A stretch of DNA of 64,000 nucleotides from Petrimonas mucosa (GTDB lineage Bacteria; Bacteroidota; Bacteroidia; Bacteroidales; Dysgonomonadaceae): contig NZ_LT608328.1 in NCBI RefSeq assembly GCF_900095795.1, forward strand, positions 2,597,001-2,661,000, in the 5' to 3' direction. Positions 35,658 to 44,168 of this stretch are shown here, in pieces. A model generated the notes under the pieces. That model saw only the letters and a program-made list of their open reading frames with translations, searched no databases and was not told the DNA's origin. Numbering within the stretch: position 1 is the first letter of the stretch; each line of letters opens with the position of its first letter. The translations under genes and the position numbers were made by a program.

Positions 35658-38600
35658 GTCGAACGTCGATGGTTTCTCTTGTTTTTGATTTTCTGTCGGT
35701 GGATAAATAGATATACATGGCCGGAACAACAAACAGGGTAAGCAGGGTGGAGATTAGCATACCCCCAACCACGGCGATACCCATGGCGATACGTCCGTTG
35801 GCTCCTTCACCGCTGGCCATGGCCAGGGGGAGTAATCCCAGAATGGTGGAGACACTGGTCATCAAGATTGGACGCAACCGCTGTACAGAAGCACCAATTA
35901 CCGCCTCATACTTGCTCATCCCGGCAGACTGCCGCTGGTTGGAAAACTCAACGATCAGGATTCCATTCTTGGCCACCAGTCCAATCAGCATAATGATACC
36001 AATCTGGCTGTATATGTTCATGGTGACATCGAACAGCCACATGAACAGCAGGGCTCCAAAGAGTGCCAGCGGAACCGTTAACATGATAACGAACGGATCC
36101 TTGAAACTTTCGAATTGAGCAGCGAGCACCAGAAAGATCAGGATGATGGCCAGACCGAAAGCAAAAAGCAGGCTGGAGGAGCTTTCCCGGAAATTTCTCG
36201 ACTCACCCTCCAATGCGGTCCGGAAGGTATCGTCCAGAACCTCCGCCGCAATCCTGTCCATCTCTTCAAGTCCCTCTCCAAGTGAATAACCCTCTGCCAA
36301 TCCGGCCGTGATGGTTGCCGAGTTGAAACGGTTGTACCTGTATAGTTGTGGCGGAGCGACAGTCTCCTCAAGTTTGACCAGGTTGTCCATCTGGATCATC
36401 TCACCCGAACTGTTTTTCAGATAGATGGTCTTCAGGTCGAGCGGCGAATTGCGTTGCTGGCGATTTATCTCTCCCAACACCTGATATTGTTTTCCGTTCA
36501 TGTAGAAGTAACCCATGCGTTGGCCGCTCAATGCGTATTGTAGCGTCTGACCGATATCGCGGGTACTAACGCCCAGCAATGCAGCCTTGTCCCTGTCAAT
36601 CACAATCCGGGTCTCCGGCTTGGTGAACTTCAGGTTCACATCGGCCATCTGGAAATAGGGACTCTGGTTCACCTTCTCCATGAAGGGCGGTATAAACTCC
36701 TGCAGTTTTTCAATATTGGGAGCCTGCAAGATATACTGTATGGGCATCCCGCCCCGGCGTCCACCAAAAGTGGACCGCTGCTGTACAAAGGCGCGGGCTG
36801 CTGTCTGGTTCCTAACGGCAACCGACAACGCATTGGCAATTTCCATCTGGCTCCGTTCCCGCTCCTTGATATCCGGCAAGACCATCCGGACCAATCCAAA
36901 ATTGCCCCTGATCATCGTGATATTCGATTCTCTTTCCCAAGCAACCGAGTCGGCTATCCTGGAGATCCCTTCGGTATAATCTCTTGTAAACTCGTATGTG
37001 GCCCCTTCCGGGGTAGATGTACGGATCCCTATCTGTGACCGGTCTTCCAATGGAGCCATCTCGGCCGGAATGGCATTCCAGAGAATCACAATCAATACAA
37101 ACGCACATCCCGTTACAGGATAAATCAACCACTTGCGGTGCAGGAAAGCTCCCAGTATCTTGTTGTAGAAAGTATTCATGCCTAGGAAGATCTTTTCGGT
37201 GCTTTCATAAAACTTGTTCTCTTTCTCTTTCTTCTTCAGCAGCTTGAATGACAGCATCGGCACAAAGGACAACGCTACAAACGAGGAGATGATTACCGCA
37301 CCCGATATCACGATGCTGAACTCCCTGAAGAGCCGTCCCGTCATCCCTTCCAGGAAGATGATAGGGAAAAATATGGCTACCAGGGTAATTGTTGTCGAAA
37401 TTACGGCAAAAAATATCTCCTTCGAGCCCTCTATTGATGCCTCTTTGGGAGTCATACCCTTTTCCACTTTGGAATAGATGTTCTCAACCACAACAATGGC
37501 ATCGTCCACCACCAAACCCACGGAGAGTACCACCGCGAGCATGGAGAGCACGTTGATGGAGAAGCCGGCAAGGTACATGATGAAGAATGTGCCGACAAGT
37601 GATATGGGGATAACCAGCGTAGGAATGAGCGTAACGCGGAAATTCCGCAAGAAGAGGAAGATAACCACAACCACCAGGATAAAGGCTACCAGGACCGTCT
37701 CCTCCACTTCGGCAATCGAAGCACGGATAAACTTTGTATTATCGAACGCAATATCCAGCTTGACATCCTCGGGCAGGTCTTTGCGCATCTGCTCGATTCT
37801 CAATGCAGCCTCGTTGGCAATCTCAATCTGGTTGGCACCTGGCTGCGGGATGATTACACAGCTGACCATCGGCACGCCGTTGCGCCGGAGGATATTTTTC
37901 CGGTTTTCAGTATCCAGTTCGGCAGTACCGATATCGCCAAACCTTACAATCCGGTAATTGTCCTCGATGATCACCATGTTATTAAACTCTTCGGGAGTTT
38001 GCATCAACCCCATGGTTCGGATCGACTGCTCGATATGATCCCCCTCGATACTGCCGGCAGGCAGCTCAATGTTCTCCCTGTCCAGCGCATTCTTGACATC
38101 CATCGGGGTGATGTTGTAGGAAGCCATCCTGACCGGGTCGAGCCACAACCGCATCGAATATCGGTTCTCACCCCAGATCTCTACTGCACTTACGTTAGAG
38201 ATGGTCTGCAGCCGCTCCTTTACCGTCAATTCGGCAATTTCTGAGAGCTGCAGTAGAGAACGTACGGGACTCTCCACCGTTACCTGCATGATCGGATCGG
38301 CATCGGCATCCGCCTTGGCAACAGTTGGGGGATCGGCATCACGCGGCAGATAACGCTGAGCCCTGGAGACCTTGTCTCGCACATCGTTGGCCGCGGTCTC
38401 CATATCAACACTCAATTCAAACTCAACGGTAATTCTTGCGCTTCCCTGGCTACTCTGACTCATCAGCGACCGGATGCCCGGGATACCGTTAATATTCTGT
38501 TCAAGCGGCTCAGTGATCTGGTTCTCTATCACTTCGGCATTCGCTCCGGGATAGGTTACGGAAACCGTGATGATGGGATTGTCCACATTGGGATATTCAC

Positions 38601-38703
38601 GTACGGCCAGGCTGTTATACCCGATCACACCGAAAATGATGATGACCAGCATCATCACCGTAGCCAGTACCGGACGATTTATACTGAGTTCGGATAAGGT
38701 CAT
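35650..38703 (-). CDS. RND-family multidrug efflux transporter (AcrB-like)
   Basis: A 1,017-residue inner-membrane proton-driven pump of the HAE-1 type. Features: ELSINRPVLATVMMLVIIIFG first membrane helix, two periplasmic porter regions, and the transmembrane block VLSVGLVVDDAIVVVENIYSK with the paired Asp residues needed for proton relay. The second half has GIIMLIGLVAKNGILIVEF. Length is normal. It starts 4 bases after the adaptor gene stop. With the adaptor frameshifted, the pump may lack a working partner. Confidence 0.95.
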   Translation of the reverse strand: MTLSELSINRPVLATVMMLVIIIFGVIGYNSLAVREYPNVDNPIITVSVTYPGANAEVIENQITEPLEQNINGIPGIRSLMSQSSQGSARITVEFELSVDMETAANDVRDKVSRAQRYLPRDADPPTVAKADADADPIMQVTVESPVRSLLQLSEIAELTVKERLQTISNVSAVEIWGENRYSMRLWLDPVRMASYNITPMDVKNALDRENIELPAGSIEGDHIEQSIRTMGLMQTPEEFNNMVIIEDNYRIVRFGDIGTAELDTENRKNILRRNGVPMVSCVIIPQPGANQIEIANEAALRIEQMRKDLPEDVKLDIAFDNTKFIRASIAEVEETVLVAFILVVVVIFLFLRNFRVTLIPTLVIPISLVGTFFIMYLAGFSINVLSMLAVVLSVGLVVDDAIVVVENIYSKVEKGMTPKEASIEGSKEIFFAVISTTITLVAIFFPIIFLEGMTGRLFREFSIVISGAVIISSFVALSFVPMLSFKLLKKKEKENKFYESTEKIFLGMNTFYNKILGAFLHRKWLIYPVTGCAFVLIVILWNAIPAEMAPLEDRSQIGIRTSTPEGATYEFTRDYTEGISRIADSVAWERESNITMIRGNFGLVRMVLPDIKERERSQMEIANALSVAVRNQTAARAFVQQRSTFGGRRGGMPIQYILQAPNIEKLQEFIPPFMEKVNQSPYFQMADVNLKFTKPETRIVIDRDKAALLGVSTRDIGQTLQYALSGQRMGYFYMNGKQYQVLGEINRQQRNSPLDLKTIYLKNSSGEMIQMDNLVKLEETVAPPQLYRYNRFNSATITAGLAEGYSLGEGLEEMDRIAAEVLDDTFRTALEGESRNFRESSSSLLFAFGLAIILIFLVLAAQFESFKDPFVIMLTVPLALFGALLFMWLFDVTMNIYSQIGIIMLIGLVAKNGILIVEFSNQRQSAGMSKYEAVIGASVQRLRPILMTSVSTILGLLPLAMASGEGANGRIAMGIAVVGGMLISTLLTLFVVPAMYIYLSTDRKSKTRETIDVRHV

Positions 38704-38707
38704 GCTG

Positions 38708-39821
38708 TTACTCTGTTGGGTTGGAAATTAGTTCTGAAATCTTTACCGGCAATCCATTCCTCAACTGCATCACACCGGTAGTTAGCAACGTATCCCCCGC
38801 TGAGAGTCCGGAGAGCACCTGCACCGAAGAGGCGGTACGGTATCCTTTGGTTATCTCCACTTCCTGCGCCACACCATTCCTGTAAACATATACAATATCT
38901 CTGCCCAATTCGGTAATGCTTGAGATACTGGGAATAACAATGGCGTCGGGAATCTCCCGGATCAATGTCTGGATGGAGGCAGAAATACCAGGCTTCAGTT
39001 TACCGTTGGGATTCTCATAACGGGCCCGGGCTTTCAACGTGAGCGTCTTGGGATCCAACTGCGACTCCACGGCGTAGACTTCAGCTTCATATATGGTGAG
39101 ATCGTTGGCAACCGTAAAGGTGATTCTGGTTCCCGGGGGTATGTGGCTGACCTGATTTTCGTTCATGGAGAACTCCAGTTTCAATGGTGAAATTTTGGTC
39201 AGTTTCGAAACAACCACCGATGGTGACGCATAGGCCCCCACGCTAACCTGTCGTAACCCGATAACACCGCTGAATGGGGCACGCAATTCGGTTTGAGCAA
39301 TACGCGACTCGATCAGGTCGATATCGGCTCTCAGTTTTTCCAGTTCAGTGGCCACTGTCTGATAAGTCTCCTGGCTGATGGCATCTTTTTCCAGCAATGT
39401 CCCCTGTCGGTATACCCTGTCCTGTGCCAGCGGGAGCTGCGCCTGCAATTTTCTCAGTTCGGCCTGTAGAGGTGCATCGTTAACCTTGGCAAGCAATTCA
39501 CCCTGGTTCACGAAAGAGCCCTCCTTGAAATAGATGTGGGTTATCTTGCCAGAGGTTTCAAAGGTAAGATCAACCTCCTCTTCCGGCAACAATACGCCCC
39601 GGGCAATATAGATCGCTCCGCAGAACTTGCGGCTGGATGATCATTGCGGTAACACTCAACTGCTCTCTTCCAGCTCCGCTTCCGCCCCTGGGAGATCGTC
39701 CCCGGTTTTCAGTCTGTGGTTTCTCCGTTGAAAAAATTGATCGTATTTTCGGGAAAAAAGCCATTCCCAAAATCAGCAGACCAATCACTGCAAAAAGTGT
39801 AATTTTGGTATTTCTGTTCAT
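38708..39821 (-). pseudogene. RND periplasmic adaptor (membrane fusion protein), frameshifted
   Basis: Two overlapping frames encode one adaptor. The first (39821 to 39570) has a membrane anchor (ITLFAVIGLLILGMAFF) and runs MIIQPQVLRSDLYCPG before going out of frame. The second (to 38708) resumes at LLPEEEVDLTFETSGKITHIYF and continues through the lipoyl, hairpin (EKDAISQETYQTVATELEKL) and barrel domains. The switch is at about 39592-39605, near a C/G run, and one base too many explains it. Either the gene is broken, or the base is a sequencing error, or slippage restores the frame. The second frame alone lacks the anchor. A box TAATTTTG (39841-39848, minus) could be its promoter. Confidence 0.85.
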
Positions 39822-40207
39822 TACTTAGCGCAAATTTGACCAAAATTAGCTATTAAAAACCATAACAGGGAGATCCGGCCCAATTATTTAAACTTTTTTA
39901 AAATCTAAAATCGACAGACTGCGAAAATCCATCGACGAAAGCCGCAGAATCTCTTGTCAGATTTTCTGCGGCTTACAGATCTCCTTCTCCTTTCTGGCCG
40001 TTACTCCACACTTTTTGCAAATAAATCTGGGCTCTTTTGGAGGCTCATATTTTTTATCTTTGCATGCTGTTTTTCCCATAATTTTTTTACCCGTTAGAAC
40101 GGTCAAGAGCGTCAATTGTTCTTCAGAACCGGAACAATCAGCATCAATCTTCCCGGTTTTACAGACCGGTATGTCGGGCAGAGAGCCTCCTGAAGCAAAG
40201 ATTCACC
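39822..40207. other. Intergenic region with a strong hairpin
   Basis: No convincing gene is present; the short plus-strand frame at 40015-40239 lacks coding character. The main feature is an 11-base perfect hairpin (aagccgcagaa at 39939-39949 with its complement at 39964-39974). It lacks a T run, so it is a weak terminator candidate or an RNA-stabilising element. The efflux operon promoter should lie near 39841-39870, reading leftward. Confidence 0.5.
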
Positions 40208-41485
40208 TCAATGATCCGCAACAAACATGTAGGAAGTAACATCTGGCATACCTCTCGTCCCATAATAGGAGTCGATCTTACCTTTGATCTTGACGGCCTT
40301 GCCCAGGTTTTCAGGGTGCGACTTCAGGTTTAGGTTATTCCTGATCTCACCGGAAGGGAGAGAGACCGGAAAGGTTTTTGCAGCGTTGGTCTCATCCGGT
40401 GAATCGGCCAGCGCCATTGAGGTCATCTTGATCTTGGTAGTATCTGTCAAATCGTTGGTGAAAGAGCCGACGGAGGTACCGCTGTAATATCCTACAATAA
40501 ATCCCTCTACCCAGACCCCGCTTACCGGCGCGATGTTACGGGCATCCTCAAGGGTATATGGATTCTCGGGCGTTCCTTCGCCAACAGGGCGATAGACCTC
40601 GAACTCCTTTTCCACCGTAACCGTTACCGAGGGTCCATCCTGCCAATCGGTCACTTCGGTCTTTACGTCGAGTGGCGACCGGGTATCCAGTTCAATCGTA
40701 TAGGTATATTTATATCCGGGTTCAAATGCGGTGACAGCGGAAGAGCTGCCCAGGTCGTATCGGTAACCATACTCTCCGTTGATGATCTCCAGGCTTGCAC
40801 CCCCCAGGGTCTCGGCCGGCAAAACAATGGCTTCGGCAACAGCTCCGTCGCCATTCATCTTCATTGCAATATCCCCCTTGTCGGAAGTTGTGATTGTTCG
40901 GTTTACCAGTGAAAACGTTCCCTTGGTGTTAACCCCTCTGACAGTAACTGCAGCGTCACGCAATGGCGATCCGTCCGTGGTATTAAGATAGACCAGCAGT
41001 TTTGACAATTGGTGGGTAAAGGTAAGATCCACAAATGAGGAATCCTTGTTCAACCCCCTCGCATTATCCGCATAGAGCAGATCAATTGTGCTCTGGTCGG
41101 CCTGATCGGCCACATCGATCATGTATTCGAAATTGGAGGAGATAGTCCCGTAGGGATAGTATGCAATAAAATCTACATCGGAACCGTCGAGCGGGAACTT
41201 CACATCGTAATCGACAGCGGCGGGATAAAAGAGACCATCAGACTCTGTCACATATTTTGCATTTTGGGCCAAGATTGACTCTACAGCAAGCCCCTTCCCT
41301 GCCTCCACCATATAAATTCCAATGGCATCGCCCTCCGACCAGCTATCGCCAGTTGCCCTCGTTCTCACGCCACTGATATGGCCACTCACCTTGATGCTTC
41401 TCTCAATGATTGTATAATCAATTCTTTCACCTTCGCAGGAAAACAGAAGAAGCGCCAATAAAAGAAAAAGATGATTCGTCTTCAT
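40208..41485 (-). CDS. Fimbrillin-family lipoprotein with C-terminal OB-fold-like domain
   Basis: About 425 residues from the Met at 41485 (MKTNHLFLLLALLLFSCEG), with lipobox LFSC. The body matches the fimbrillin-like family: DSWSEGDAIGIYMVEAG, the stretch FIAYYPYG, and LTFTHQLSKLLVYLN. The C-terminus, from about residue 310, GTPENPYTLEDARNIA through KAVKIKGKIDSYYG, resembles the DUF6359 OB-fold domain. It would be exported and lipid-anchored at the surface as a possible fimbrial or binding subunit. No fim-operon partners are adjacent. The start two codons upstream (41491) is less likely. Confidence 0.85.
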   Translation of the reverse strand: MKTNHLFLLLALLLFSCEGERIDYTIIERSIKVSGHISGVRTRATGDSWSEGDAIGIYMVEAGKGLAVESILAQNAKYVTESDGLFYPAAVDYDVKFPLDGSDVDFIAYYPYGTISSNFEYMIDVADQADQSTIDLLYADNARGLNKDSSFVDLTFTHQLSKLLVYLNTTDGSPLRDAAVTVRGVNTKGTFSLVNRTITTSDKGDIAMKMNGDGAVAEAIVLPAETLGGASLEIINGEYGYRYDLGSSSAVTAFEPGYKYTYTIELDTRSPLDVKTEVTDWQDGPSVTVTVEKEFEVYRPVGEGTPENPYTLEDARNIAPVSGVWVEGFIVGYYSGTSVGSFTNDLTDTTKIKMTSMALADSPDETNAAKTFPVSLPSGEIRNNLNLKSHPENLGKAVKIKGKIDSYYGTRGMPDVTSYMFVADH

Positions 41486-41660
41486 ACACATTACATTTAA
41501 GAGTTAATGCCCCAATATAACAAAAGAAAAAATCATTTCCAAATATGGAGGCTCCATCATCCCCTGTCACTTGCTGCCCGACACGCCATTACAAGGAACG
41601 GATCTCTTTTTGGGGAGGCTCTTTTGAATCGCTGAGCAGCCAAATTCCACATTTTTTCCT

Positions 41661-41668
41661 TATCTTTG
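41661..41668 (+). promoter_or_regulatory. -7 box of the ffh promoter
   Basis: TATCTTTG matches TAnnTTTG and lies 22 bases before the ATG at 41691. No TTG is found at the ideal -33 position. Confidence 0.55.
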
Positions 41669-41690
41669 TCTCCTAAATAAAAAAGGTTAC

Positions 41691-43022
41691 ATGGCTATGT
41701 TCGAAAATTTAAGTGACAGACTGGAAAGGTCGTTCAAGATACTGAAAGGCGAGGGAAAAATCACCGAGATCAACGTCGCAGAGACATTGAAAGATGTTCG
41801 TCGCGCACTGCTTGATGCCGACGTAAACTACAAAACTGCCAAGGAGTTCACCGAGAGTGTCCGGCAAAAGGCGCTGGGCCAGGAGGTACTCACTGCTGTG
41901 AAGCCACACCAGTTGATGATCAAGATTGTTCACGACGAACTGGCTCTTCTGATGGGAGCCACCGCAACTGACGTCAATATAAAGGGCAATCCGGCCATCA
42001 TCCTGATGTCGGGTCTGCAAGGTTCGGGAAAAACTACTTTTTCGGGTAAGTTGGCCAACCTGCTGAAATCGAAACGGGGCAAAAACCCGTTGTTGGTTGC
42101 TTGCGACGTCTATCGACCGGCCGCAATTGAGCAGTTGAAGATATTGGGTGAACAGATCGGAATTCCAGTATACGCTGAAGAGGAGAACAAAAATCCGGTG
42201 GAAATTGCCCAGCATGCCGTTCAGTTCGCCAAACAGCACGGAAAAGACCTGGTGATCATAGATACTGCCGGACGTTTGGCTATCGATGAAGCCATGATGA
42301 CCGAGATTACGGCCATCAAGAATGCAGTAAACCCGCAGGAGATTCTCTTTGTGGTGGATGCTATGACCGGTCAGGACGCCGTGAATACGGCAAAGGAGTT
42401 CAACGAGCGGCTAGATTTCAACGGCGTTGTACTGACCAAGCTCGACGGTGACACTCGAGGGGGTGCCGCCTTGTCTATCCGTTCGGTGGTGAACAAACCG
42501 ATCAAGTTTGTGGGGACAGGTGAAAAACTTGATGCCATAGATATCTTCCATCCTGAGCGTATGGCCGACCGTATACTGGGGATGGGCGATATCGTTTCAC
42601 TGGTTGAAAAGGCACAGGAGCAATACAACGAGGAAGAGGCGCGTCGGTTGCAGAAGAAGATAGCCAAGAACCAGTTCGACTTCAACGACTTCATTGCGCA
42701 GATCCAGCAGATCAAAAAGATGGGTAATTTGAAAGATCTGGCTTCAATGATTCCAGGTGTGGGGAAACAGATCAAAGATCTCGATATCGATGATGACGCT
42801 TTCAAGAGCATCGAGGCGATCATCTGCTCGATGACACCCAAAGAGCGGAGCAACCCCGAGATTCTCAATGGAAGCCGCAGGGCCCGTATAGCCAAAGGGA
42901 GCGGAACCAATATACAGGAGGTGAACAACCTGATCAAACAGTTCGATCAGACCCGGAAAATGATGCGTGCCATGACATCCGGGGGCGGCAAAGCGATGCT
43001 GAGAAACATGAGGAGAAGATAA
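41691..43022 (+). CDS. ffh: Signal recognition particle GTPase
   Basis: A 443-residue SRP54 homologue that recognises signal sequences on nascent chains and delivers ribosomes to FtsY at the membrane. N domain, then the G domain with GLQGSGKTTFSGKL, DVYRPAAIEQL, DTAGRLAID, TKLDGDTRGG. The Met-rich M domain follows with the SRP-RNA-binding region ending SRRARIAKGSG and IKQFDQTRKMMRAM. Complete. It is followed 21 bases later by folD, likely in one transcript. An alternative start is Met3 (41697). Confidence 0.97.
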   Translation: MAMFENLSDRLERSFKILKGEGKITEINVAETLKDVRRALLDADVNYKTAKEFTESVRQKALGQEVLTAVKPHQLMIKIVHDELALLMGATATDVNIKGNPAIILMSGLQGSGKTTFSGKLANLLKSKRGKNPLLVACDVYRPAAIEQLKILGEQIGIPVYAEEENKNPVEIAQHAVQFAKQHGKDLVIIDTAGRLAIDEAMMTEITAIKNAVNPQEILFVVDAMTGQDAVNTAKEFNERLDFNGVVLTKLDGDTRGGAALSIRSVVNKPIKFVGTGEKLDAIDIFHPERMADRILGMGDIVSLVEKAQEQYNEEEARRLQKKIAKNQFDFNDFIAQIQQIKKMGNLKDLASMIPGVGKQIKDLDIDDDAFKSIEAIICSMTPKERSNPEILNGSRRARIAKGSGTNIQEVNNLIKQFDQTRKMMRAMTSGGGKAMLRNMRRR

Positions 43023-43043
43023 CAACCAGAAAAAAGAACCGAG

Positions 43044-43937
43044 ATGCAATTAATTGACGGAAAGGCCGTAGCGGCCCAGATCAAAAAGGAGATTGCCGAA
43101 GAGGTGGCACTGATTAAGGCAAAGGGTGGAAAAACACCCCATTTGGCAGCGGTGCTGGTCGGCCACGATGGTGGTAGTGAAACTTACGTGGCCAACAAAG
43201 TGCGGGCCTGCGAGGAGGTGGGATTCCGATCAACCCTGATCCGGTATGAGTCGGATGTCACCGAAGAAGAGCTCTTAGCCTGTGTAGATCGGCTCAACAA
43301 CGATGATGACGTGGATGGATTTATTGTCCAGCTACCTTTACCGGGACACATTTCCGAAGAGAAGGTCACCGAAGCGATCGATTACCGGAAGGATGTGGAC
43401 GGATTTCATCCGGTGAATGTAGGACGCATGGCCATCGGACTTCCCTGCTTCCTATCGGCCACCCCGTCGGGCATCATGGAGCTTCTTAAGCGGTACGAAA
43501 TCGAAACCCGAGGCAAGCAGTGTGTCATCTTGGGCAGAAGCAACATCGTTGGTAAGCCTGCTGCATTGTTGATGATGCAGAAAGGATATCCCGGCGACTG
43601 TACGGTCACTGTTTGTCACAGCCGGACGAAAAACATCAAGGAGATTTGTCGTCAGGCAGATATCATCGTTGCCGCATTGGGTGTCCCGGAGTTTCTAAAA
43701 GCCGACATGGTAAAGGAGGGGGCTGTGGTTATCGATGTTGGAACTACGCGTGTACCAAGTGACAAGACCAAATCTGGATTCAAGCTTACGGGTGACGTTG
43801 CTTTTGATGAAGTAGCCCCCAAATGTAGCTACATCACTCCGGTTCCCGGGGGGGTGGGTCCAATGACCATCGTGTCGCTGTTGAAAAATACCCTGCTTGC
43901 CGGAAAAAAAAACGATCTCGTGACAAAAAAGACCTGA
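43044..43937 (+). CDS. folD: Methylene-tetrahydrofolate dehydrogenase/cyclohydrolase
   Basis: A 297-residue bifunctional enzyme converting 5,10-methylene-THF to 10-formyl-THF with NADP. Motifs: [19 protein letters not shown] with the catalytic Lys, [19 protein letters not shown], the cofactor motif [16 protein letters not shown] and the ending [14 protein letters not shown]. Normal length. It follows ffh by 21 bases. Confidence 0.97.
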   Translation: MQLIDGKAVAAQIKKEIAEEVALIKAKGGKTPHLAAVLVGHDGGSETYVANKVRACEEVGFRSTLIRYESDVTEEELLACVDRLNNDDDVDGFIVQLPLPGHISEEKVTEAIDYRKDVDGFHPVNVGRMAIGLPCFLSATPSGIMELLKRYEIETRGKQCVILGRSNIVGKPAALLMMQKGYPGDCTVTVCHSRTKNIKEICRQADIIVAALGVPEFLKADMVKEGAVVIDVGTTRVPSDKTKSGFKLTGDVAFDEVAPKCSYITPVPGGVGPMTIVSLLKNTLLAGKKNDLVTKKT

Positions 43938-44168
43938 AATTGGCTTCTGGCCGTCAATTCATCAACATATTTTCACATTTGAGTCAACCTCTTCATTTTG
44001 AAGGGTGTTAACTTTTTCCTCATTTTTGATAAAAAACGGAAAAAAAATAACAAAAAAGGGACAATTTATTGAATATTTAAATTACATTTGTAAGCCGACT
44101 AATAAATTAAAGTATAAAAATCACAGTTTTTTCTAAAGGGTAATTTAATAAATCGGCATTATTCACAG

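Noticed and set aside
40015-40239. A 74-residue plus-strand frame between the efflux operon and the fimbrillin gene
   Set aside because: No promoter, no domain, overlaps the end of the fimbrillin gene; composition is not coding-like.
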